A DNA stretch of 64,000 bases. It comes from Oxytricha trifallax. Taxonomy: Eukaryota; Ciliophora; Spirotrichea; Sporadotrichida; Oxytrichidae. The notes below the pieces were generated by a model. It was given only the letters and a program-made list of their open reading frames with translations, was not told the origin of the DNA and ran no database searches. A program made the translations under genes and the position numbers. Each line of letters starts with the position of its first letter. Position 1 is the first letter of the stretch. Positions 24,594 to 35,300 of this stretch are shown piece by piece. The stretch is from NCBI GenBank assembly GCA_000711775.1, contig ARYC01017183.1:1-64000 (forward strand), read 5' to 3'.

Positions 24594-27500
24594 ATGAAGG
24601 GAATAATGGAATTAGTTCATAACTAATAACTGTAACAGTACTAGAATCAGTTTGCTACAAACTCTCAGTAGAATTCGACACCATAAACTATAGAAAGATC
24701 TTAAGTTTAATAGCAATTTGATCCAACATAGGCATTATAGTTGTATTTTTAAAATTAACTAGCTAAGCAAAGAAATTAATCTTAATATACAATACTTCGC
24801 TAGAAAGTTGGCAGAGGGCTCTCAAATTCTCTCTACTAATATGGATCTAAATTGACGAAAACAGCAAATAAAAATAAAAAAATGAGGAAATAAGTGTCAG
24901 CTGATTCTAGTAGTGATTATAACATTCATTAACAGCAGTCATATTCCAAGAATCAAAATAACAATTCCCTGCTTGATAGTGTAAATCAACTGCAGTTTTT
25001 TATGAAATAAAATGGGTAGAAAAAGCACTAAAAAGTTTGAAGTGTAGTGAGGACAGTAACGAATTTATAGAGTGATTATTAGGCTCATGACACTGGAAAT
25101 GCTTATGCTAGTGTTGTCTAGGGATAAAAGGTTAATTAGGAAAAGAATATATTTAAGTCCCCTTTACAGAAAAGGTTAGCAGGAGCAGTCTCAAAAAAGT
25201 TCAATTCAATTGATAGGAGAATTGGCAATAATGATAGTTACATACCTGATACTAGAATTATCAGTTCTTCTGGTGTGTCTACTCGAAACTTCTTTGACAA
25301 AAATATTTCATTCTAGGACATGAATAATTAAAAATTTGAATGTTTTTATGGTGTTAATTTAAAGTAAAAGCAGCATTTAATCTGAGAAAGGCAATGCAAC
25401 AGAAACATGAAAAAATATCTAGCATTAAATTTAATAATAAAACCATTAGTAAAAATATCAGATACAATTATCTCATCATTTGAAAAATAATATTTTAGGA
25501 ATACATTTAAATTCAAAAACCAGTTAAAATTAATTTTTTAATAATTATAATACGTAGCAGTTAACTTTGTCCAAACTTAGAAATGTAATACTTTATGGAT
25601 AGAGAATTCAAATATAAGCTGGAATTTTTTAATGGCAGTACTATTTATGTCTCTTCCCTGAATTGAGGTAAATTGATTTTAATTTTGGGTGATTTGTTCA
25701 GCTAAAGTAATGCCAAAATTAAAGTCGATTAATCTAGCTCCAGCAATAAAATAATTAGTACTGACAATACCCTATCAAGTAACTACCAAATATTAAAGAA
25801 AAAAAAAATTTAATTTCCTTGAAAGTAAATTATTAATTCATTAATTATAAGTATATTTCCCAAATAATATGTAGTACTACAATTTCATGATAAAACAGTA
25901 ATAATAAATAAACTAAGCAAAAAATGAAGGACAACAGTAAAATCCTTCTTAATCAAAAGAAACTACGGCAACAAGAAAGAACACAGCAAAAACAAATGAA
26001 TTGATTAATAATTCTTTATTAGATGGAGAAGGTTCAGTGATGACGGGTTAAGGAGTTTCAACTTCAATTATAAAAGATTTTCTTAACAAATTACAAAATT
26101 AAAAACTGGATAAAAATTGGAGTATCTCAGAAGCAACTGTAACCATTAAAAAGCTTCTATTCAGTAAAACATGGAAAAATTTACATGTTCTTTAATATTA
26201 ATAATTATAGAAGGGATAAATTTAAATTTGGTAAGTTAGTTAAAATTGAATTATTAATTATTTAAATACATGGCAGATGCTTTTCTGGAAGCTACTGAAA
26301 ACATATAAAATATGGTAATTTTTAGATATAGAATTTAAATCAGCTAGATTTTACTAAGTAGAATACCCATTTATCAAATTCATGAGAAAAGCTAGCTCGA
26401 CTTTATTTTTGGGTTTTTGTTCAATTGATTTTGACGATAAATTTAATTGGACTTAATTAAAAAATAAATTCAATTAAATTCTTCTATGATTTAGAGATGC
26501 TCAGTCAATAGTAAAATCCAGCTGATTCTAAATTCTCTAACTAGCAAGTAACTTAATTTATATGATTCCAGAAAGCCAGCTCCATCTTATTTAATTAATT
26601 CAAACTTAATTTGATTTCCCAAATTCAAAATATTGTTAAAAGATTAGGATTTCCTATCGGTTAAAAAATTTAAATGCAAGAAAACTAATATGAATAAAAT
26701 AGCAAGAATTAGTTACTGCCCAATTCTTCACTAAAGAAATTAAGTTAACAATAAATGCAGGATCAATTCTATAGTATTGGATAAACCTTGACAATTAAGA
26801 AATAAAGTAAGAAATAACTTAACAAAACAGAAATGAACCAAAATGACTTGTTGCCTTAGCTCAACAAATTTCTCCCATATACTAACTAAGGCTTAATATT
26901 TAATTTTTAATAGGAGTAGACGAGGAAGATGAATTTGCATGTGAAGCTACAATTTTAGCCCCTAAATTAGTGCTCTAAAAAGTTACTATAATATATTCAT
27001 ATTTATTTCAATGTTATAATATATTATACTGAATACAAGACTAATGTTAAAAAGATTCATCCAAAAAAATGTGATTTGATTGACCTCTTACTCAATAAAA
27101 AATTGCTAGAAGTATATGGTCAAAATACGAAGAATAGCAATTAAACAAATTTGAATTACAAAACATAAAGTAAATTTATTGTTAATCATAACTGTCTCTT
27201 AAATTCATGTGTTTATTTAGAGTTTAATATAACTTTAAGATTAGAATATCTCCTTAAAAATTACTTAAAAAAATTGCTTAAATTAAATAAAATCATCACA
27301 TCACTATGATAGAGTCCATTTCTTTAATTTTTATATATTTTATTGCAATTCGATAAAAAAGAAGTTAGATTCGTAACAAAAATTAATTTTAATAGTTGAA
27401 TAGAAACTTTTAGTTCTATATAAATGTAAAAATTAAGATTTAATAACCTATATTATTGAAATTTTTAAAAATTTCATTATATTCATTCAATATTAAAAAC

Positions 27501-30500
27501 CCCAAAACCCCTTATTAGTTTTGTACGTATTTTTATTGAAATGAGTAATGCTGGGGATTAGAGTTTCTTTGGGGTTGACTGTATTATTGTTTCCTATTGT
27601 TTCATAAATTTTTTGTGCTAGTAATTCTATTTCATTCAATTTTTTAACTTCTATGTATGCTCAAAAATAAATGTTGTCAATTATTATTCATGAAACTTAT
27701 ATAATCTTCAATTATCGATGTGCTTTTTATTAATATAGGGATAATCTATTTTTATAATTTGAAATTCTATATTTGAAGATGCTTTTATTCATAATTTATA
27801 TATATTCCCTATACATTTATTAATAATTAAGGAGGTTCCTCAAATATAGTATAAACTTTTATAGGAGTATAATTAATTTATAATTTAAGTGCTCATAAAA
27901 TGGTTTTTAACTAAATAATTATCTACTAAATAAATTGAAATTATATTAGGAAGTTTTTCTAATTAAATAATTGGTTAATTAGGTATTTTTTTAGTGGAAC
28001 ATACAAACTTTTAAATATTTTTAGGAATTCATATTTAAAACTTGCTTACAACTTTAAAATCTTTTTTCCAAAATAAAACATTTAATTGACCTTCTTTAAA
28101 TTACCTGTATTTAAAAGGTAAAATCCATTAACAATTTGAAAATCATTATTTTTGAAATGATAAATTAATTTGCTATTATACTTCAAAGATATTAATAAAA
28201 TGGAAAAATTTTTCTTTAAAAAATTCTCTATAATCTTCAATATTTATATTATAGATTAATTAATTACAGAAAGTTTGGAAAACTGTTTTATTTTGATTCC
28301 TTATAAACAATTTGTCAATTCATTATAATGGCATAAAGTAAAAGTCATTAATTAATGAACATCAAAATTATCAATGAATGAAAATATTATTTTACTAAAA
28401 TTAATGATAAAATTTATTGTTTAAAACATATAGAAAAAAATTTTTTATTTATAAATAAGCATGTAAAAGTTTCTACAAAACCCAAAAACCCCAAATACCC
28501 ATCATTAAAATTCAATTAAATCAAATAATCAAGTCATGAAGGGTTTTGGGAATCTTGATTGGTGGTTAGAAGAAAGGCATTCATTAGAAATAATAAAATC
28601 TAATATCAGATATTGAGAGGGATCCAGAGCTTATAGTTGAAAGAAAACATTAGAATTTATTCAACAAGCATAGGCATTAACAAAACAAAATATATTTCGG
28701 CCATATTAATGTATTAGTCTTTTGAACATTAAATAAATTTGTTAATTGGAATGATTTGATATTTGCAGAAGATTCAAATAAGATTGTATGGCCTAGATTA
28801 TGTCAAGTTTTCCAGGATTTATATAAAATTGATAAAATCAAGATATCATTGATGGCCTCACAGTTTATCAATTAAAATAATAAAATATTTATCAATAAGT
28901 TTCAACACATTATTTTTGAGGATGAAGTTGGAATAAATAACTAGGGAAATACTTTTGATGAAATGTCTAGGAAGATTTATGAAAAAGCTCAAAGATTAAA
29001 AGACTCAAATTATAACAATAGATTTGAAGATAAAATTAAGTATTTGCTTCTTGAAAGGTCAGACAAATACCATAATATTATTTTTAAGCATATATTTAAA
29101 TGTAATAATAGAATTTATTCACAAAATATTATGAGTTTGTAGCCATTAGCTATGGGTGCAGAAGCAGCTGTATATCGTATTAAATCCTACGATAGGAAGG
29201 AATTAGTTGCCAAGTGCACACTGGTCGACATTAAAAATGTAAATAAATCTGAAAAACAAGAGAAAAAAGCTCATTAACAGTTCTTGCATATAATATAAGA
29301 GACTCAATTATTGGCTTTGATTAAGCACCCTGATTATATTTGTAGAATTGAGGATGAGTTTATCAATTATTTCATTTTTGATTGGCTATAAAATTTAGTG
29401 CAATATGACGATGCTATTTTTATAATCACATTTGACAGGCAGACTGAAATAATCAAAGAGTATGTAGTTGTACTAGAAAAGGCTAATCACTCATTATCTG
29501 ACATTTTAAATCTTTGGAATGATAGAGACATACCTAATCTTTAAATTATCATTCTTTTATTAATTACAATTTTTATCCAGCCAATGAACACTATTGTGAT
29601 GAAAAACTCTTGTATATAATTTACAGAACAATGGAAGCGATGGAGTACCTACACCAGCAAAGTGTTTACTTTGGCGATATGAAACCACAAAATCTACTTA
29701 TTTTTAAGGACTATATGGTAAAATTAGGGGATTTTGGAATATCTATTAAGAAAGATCCATACAGATAGGATTCTTACCAATTAAGAGGAGTTACGGAACA
29801 TTATTGTACAAGAGAGACATCATATTTGAATGTACTATATATTTTCTTTGTAATAACATTTAGTTAATAAATAGCATAAGAGACTATTTTTGCATTTAAC
29901 AATAGTAAGAACTTTCGTTTTGAAGAACTAATGGAGCTAGATAAAATTTCATTATTACTAACTATCTAGAGATGTCTTATGTCAATAAAGTCCTTTGGCA
30001 AGAGAAATTTTAAAGTAAAATGACTTTTTTAAGATTTTGATGATAATAATTATAAATTTGTATGTTGAAGAAATATATTAAGACTTAACAGATTTATCTA
30101 TAAGAAGTACCATAGATAAATGGGCAAAAATCTTCAAAACAGACTCTTAAATTCTGTAAAATCTAGGAAGACAATTTATTAAAGAAAGAAGATATGAAGC
30201 TATGGTCAAAGCTTACTATAATTAGTTTAATACAAATTATCTTAAAATATGACTATAAAATATTAATAACTCTCTAAATATTGCAACATTGTTTTTCCAC
30301 CACCTCCGCCTTTCAAAAACACTGACGCACAGCTAGAATTTCAAATAAACAGATGGAGAGAATTAGATCTCACTAATATTAATTTTTCTAAAGATAAGAA
30401 AAGCGGAAGAATTCAGTAACTTAATCAAAATATCGAATTTAAGAAGATCTTCATGTTAGCCTTATAAAATATCATATTTTTAAATGAAAAACAATGTCCA

Positions 30501-32231
30501 ACTCTATTATTTAAAATATAAGAATCTTCATGGATTGCGCAACCTATAACAAATTCCCATCCCCAAAATTAGATAAAAATGAAGAAGAATCTCGAAAGAG
30601 AGAATACCTTTACTTATTAAGAAATGAGATTAAATAGTTGATTATGAGTGACTTTTATGACAATGATTTTGATGACAAGAATTTAACTGAGACTCAATTA
30701 TAGATATTGATTGATAATTTTTGCATTGACTCTCGGGCTTATCTTCTTGGCTTGGAACTCAAAGATGAAATTACATTTGATGAAGCCAAGATTAAGATGC
30801 TTATGATTAAATAATCATTATTAAAATTTTGTTGGTAAGGAATTAGAAGTATTAAGAAGTATTTTTTTATCTATACTTAATATGTGATAATGATAAAAGT
30901 ATACTAGGCATAGAATTTCAAAAATAACGAGATTTACGATGAGAAAAAGTTAAGCACAGAAAATTAACTTAGGATATCTTACATCAAGTATTATTTTAGG
31001 GCTCTTGACTTGAAGAAATATGAATCAGGTATAGAGAGATTACTTATCATTAGAATCAAGCCACCAACCGTGCTTTATTTATAAAAGTTGATTATAATTT
31101 TCTTACTTTTATAGCTTCACCCATAGGCAATAAACTATTATAGAATAAACAAGAAAGCTAGAATAGCTCTAAAATGCAAAGCAAGAAGAGAGTTGCAAGA
31201 CATAACTGATTTAAATAAATTCTATGAAACATATTCTGAGCAAATGAAAGAACTTGGAAAACAAGACTTAAACCAGTCAAAAGAAGATTAAGTAAAATAA
31301 TAACAAATTTATATGCAGGAGAACCACCCTTAAGAAAAATTTTAGTCGAAACACTAACATTATTTGTATAAAATGCAGTAGAAGCCAGAAGTTTAATACG
31401 ATATTGACGTGGGCTAGGAGTACTACCCAGAATATAAATTCATTATGAAATACACAAAAATATTGGAATATTTTGAGAGTGAGCAATACTATGAGTGTTA
31501 TAAGGAGAGTGCTGCTGTACTGGAAAGCTGGGAATTAGTTGAATTTAACAAGAGAGAAATAACATTATTTAAATGGTTTTTGTTGTTGCATTAAAGTCAT
31601 TTGATATTATACTATTTAAGAAATGTATATGTCCGAAGTTAATTAATATGCAGCTTAATGTTTAATCAAACTTAAAGAGCTAAATCAAATACCAAAAGAA
31701 ATGTTGGATCTCACTGAAGAAGAATACCAAGCGCTTGTAGTGTAATACTATAAATATTATTCATTTTCTTCTGATGTTACTCTGGCAAAGTATATTTAGT
31801 ACTTGAAAAATACAGGAGACTTAGATGAATTAATAATTTCGTTCAGAAGAGTAATTCAAATTAGAAAGGAGTAAACGTAGCAAACTACTGATTTACACAG
31901 AATTGAACCTAAACTATTAGAGTTAGATGAGCTGCAAAAGAAATTTATATTTTTTGTTATTTTTCATTTTATTATGTATCATAAATTTGAGTACTTCGTG
32001 AAATACTGGTTGAAATGGTCTAAGAATGATCCAATTCAAACCTTAATGATGCTGCCAGATCCATTCACAACAGATTTTAGTCATATGCTTAATAGCATCA
32101 TATAGAAGTTTCAGCAAAATTAAAAATAAGCATAATAAAAGTAAAATGTCTAAGTACATTTGACTTAATAGCAAGTTCTAAAGCAAAAATAATTATAGCA
32201 AGAACAACTAAAAAAATAATTAAAACGATGA
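24594..32231 (+). CDS. protein-kinase-like gene, tandem copy 2
   Basis: Same order as copy 1: Gln-rich N-terminus from ATG 24594 (MKGIMELVHNQQLQQYQNQ), kinase-like part, and C-terminal region to TGA 32229-32231. Kinase signs are MGAEAAVYRIKSYDRKELVAKC near 29155-29220, YFGDMKPQNLLIF near 29670-29705 and VKLGDFGISIKKDPYR near 29720-29765. The segment QYDDAIFIITFDRQTEIIK missing in copy 1 is present at about 29400-29460. Lesion: where copy 1 reads KIQSAVR with TAA for Gln, this copy has TGA (about 25038-25045), a stop in this code. Insertions: two worn MITEs, a TBE-like remnant and a 51 bp IES. The last ~450 bp of coding sequence are nearly identical to copy 1 while the N-terminal part has drifted, hinting at gene conversion. 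Either copy may be the functional one, or the soma may retain both. Confidence 0.65.
25492..25882. mobile_element. worn copy of the TTGTAGGAATACA MITE family
   Basis: Left end reads TTTTAGGAATACATTTAAATTC and right end TTTCCCAAATAATATG...TAGTACTACAA, both weakened versions of the family ends seen at 42384, 55314, 56120 and 58425. The inner words TGGATAGAGAATTCAAAT and AGCTGGA also recur in those copies. It lies in a non-coding part of kinase copy 2. Confidence 0.55.
27495..28550. mobile_element. TBE-like remnant with C4A4 ends, no genes inside
   Basis: Left end AAAACCCCAAAACCCCTT followed about 75 bases later by TTTGGGGTT, the same layout as the left end of the TBE at 57612. Right end holds AAACCCAAAAACCCC and closes with AAGGGTTTTGGG. 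The interior of about 1 kb is AT-rich and has no TBE reading frame, so this is probably an internally deleted or non-autonomous relative. It lies between coding pieces of kinase copy 2, hence inside an IES or intron. Confidence 0.6.
29074..29124. other. IES, 51 bp, pointer AATATTAT, only in kinase copy 2
   Basis: AATATTAT occurs at 29074-29081 and 29125-29132. Copy 1 reads straight through here (KYHNIMSLQPLAMG). Removing one repeat and the spacer gives the same residues in copy 2, so this IES was gained or lost after the duplication. Confidence 0.8.
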
Positions 32232-32379
32232 AAATTTAATGATTTTAACTTAATTTCTTAAGTTAATACAAAAATGAATGTCTCAATTTATTTTGATAGT
32301 AAAAAAAAGAAATTAAAATGATAAGTTAAATATATACTCTATACTTTCATAAATATCTTTGTTGTGAACCTCAATACCC

Positions 32380-35300
32380 TCACATAATAGAAGCTTTTAT
32401 GTTAACACTATAATGTTTCCCAAAGAATGTTTTATTATGTATTTGGTTTAGTATGATATTATTATGATGATCTCTAATTTTTCTAACCACATTTTCTCCT
32501 TGTATCAACCCTCCTTTATCATGCAAAAAATCTTACAATCTCGTAATTAATTTTTTATCTTCAATAATTGACTATCTACCTTGCTTTTCTTGATCCATTT
32601 AGAATATTAAAAATAGAGCATACTAGAAGTCTGGATAAGTCATATGATCGTATGTCGACAGAGATTAAACAAAGATTGAATTTATTTCATGCTTGGCTAC
32701 AATAGCAGGAAAGAAGCCTATAATTTTGAGAACTTCGTGAAATTAAACTATGTTAATGCCAGGAGCTTTATTGCCTGATGATTTATAAGGGTTCTAGACT
32801 GAGTTTTATTGTTGTGAAGAAGGGTCTTCAGCTGGGTATTCAACGAAAGACTCATAAAACTTCTTTAAAAAGGAGTCGTTTTTCTTCATGATTGCTTGCA
32901 CCTCAGGCAGCATATAAGCCAAGTCTATTTCTTTCACTTTGCTACAATTAAAAAGTTAAGCCTTTAATAAACTGTTTACTTACTTCTCTTCAAAGTATGG
33001 TTTGATTATGTCCGATAAAAATCTATTGAATAGCATATCCTCATTAGCAAGCAAAGCGTTTTAGCTCTCTTATTCAGTCACAATCATTCTCACCATTTTT
33101 CTGCTGAGATATCTGAGCCCATCAACAAAGTCCTCATAGTTCATTTCAGATGGCGTTTTATTCCTGACTACCTCATAGAAAACTTTTTCCAAGTCAACTG
33201 TATCTATGAAATGCTGTTTGAAATGCATTCTTAGCTGTTTAGTAAAAGATATCCATTTTGAGAAGTTTATGGAGGAGCCATATTTATCGTTCATCAGTGC
33301 TATGAAGGAGTTAGCTAAAATAGATTATTTTTGGTGAATAAATTAATCTAATCAACTTTGTTAATGCTTGATTTTAATATTAAAATAAATATATATTTTT
33401 AGGTACTCTACCGCATATTTTTATGTATAAACCTGTTTTGCGGTAGAGTACCTTAATTATATTAATTAAATAAAATAAATATACTCTAATATTGCATTAC
33501 TTTTAACAAAGAATGCATTAAATAATTATAAAATATATTTTTTAATTTTAACTCAGAATTAATTGCTTAATTTTGCAGCAGAATTTAAAGATTTTTAATT
33601 TTTTTATATTTAATAATTAATTTACTTATCATATTATATATCACTTTTTTATTTAATGCATTCTTTGTTAAAAGTAATGCAATATTAGAGTATATTTATT
33701 TCATTTAATTAATATAATTAAGGTACTCTACCGCAAAACAGGTTTATACATAAAAATATGCGGTAGAGTACCTAAAAATATATATTTATTTTAATATTAA
33801 AATCAAGCATTAACAAAGTTGATTAGATTAATTTATTCACCAAAAATAATCTATTTTAGCTAAGTAAAACTTTCTCAGATTCAAGATTTAAGAAAAGGTT
33901 TAAACCTTTGAACGGGCTTGTTGCTCAGAGGAAGTGAAATGAAGAATGTAGTTGATTATTTGCAAGTTCTGGGCTCTCTGAATTTTCAACTTATTAGAGT
34001 TTAAGTTTGCTTGAATTGCCTCTATATTTATGCAATAAAAAATATTAAGGAAATTAAAGAAAAATCATATAATAATTATATAAATTTATTTATATATATT
34101 GATAAAATACGAAAGATGAGGAAATTAGAGAAATACAAATGCACTTGAGTATTTTATGTTATTACAACTGCCATATATTTGCGAAGCATTTAATCGTAAA
34201 TTTGATTTGAGTTTAATATTAAAAGTTTGTGATCTGATTTGAAAAAAGTGGAAAGTTTTTTTTGTACGATTAGTACATTAGTTCACAATTTCCATCACAA
34301 ACTGCCCTGTAATTGTGTCATCTTGAATACTGTGTACCAATCTAAAACAGTACACGATATTAGGGCGTACACATTTTTAAAAAAGTACCAATGTACGAAT
34401 GGTTCACAAAAAGTTTTTGTTTTTTTAGATTAGTACATTGAGACAAGAAACGGTACATTTAATAATTAGGCAATTAATTAGTTGCAAATTTAAATCAGTT
34501 TAAAATTAAATATCTAAAATAATGGAGTGAGACTACCATGTTATAGCAAGTCTCGATCAGGGATCTTATAATAAATTTATCTGATGCACAAAGGAACAAA
34601 TAAGAAATACAACCTAAGGACTGTCATCATCTTCAAAATCTAGTTCCCGATCGCCAAGAAGAACTTCAAAAACTAAGAGAGATCTTTACTAGAAACCCAC
34701 GAGAGGCTTGGGCATGTGCTCCAGTTTCGGGATACATCAAATGATCAACTCTACCTAAGTATTCATGTTAAGGAAGGAGCGGCAGGGATATCTAAAGGCT
34801 TTTTCAGTGCTTCCCGTTACGCAGGTAAAGATGCTTTAGAAAAACTAAAGTTGGATGCACGTAATCTTGGAGAGATTGAGGCTAGGCATCTGTTTAAGAA
34901 AGCTGGAAACTTCGAGCTTATGCATGGTGATAAAGAAAAGTTTGCAGAATTAATATCGGGAACTTGTACTATTGGAACATAATAAAACTTGATATCAGAG
35001 GAGTGCGACTTATCAAAAAAAGCGATATTGAAAGAATTCATTGGAGGAGTAAGAAATGGACGCCTGAGTGATGTAGCAGAAATGTACGAGGAGAGCAAAT
35101 AGGATATGGATAAGCTGATTATTATTGGTAACTGTGAGAATCAACTAAAAGTACATTAGAAGTATCTAAAAAAGATTGGTTTAGGACAAGCTTCTCCACT
35201 CCCCAAGATAGAGCAACTTATGGGATTTATTGAGAACGCTTCTCGAAGCGAAAAGAATCAGAAAGAGATTGAGGCTAAGTTCTTGAGTGAATGCAAATAC

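Noticed and set aside
26290-26650. Possible sixth member of the TTGTAGGAATACA family in kinase copy 2
   Set aside because: Shares inner words such as AAAATCCAGCTGATTCTA, but neither end is preserved; too worn to list as a feature.
34716-34982. Rep gene as several short separate frames
   Set aside because: With TAA and TAG read as Gln they form one uninterrupted 450-residue frame.
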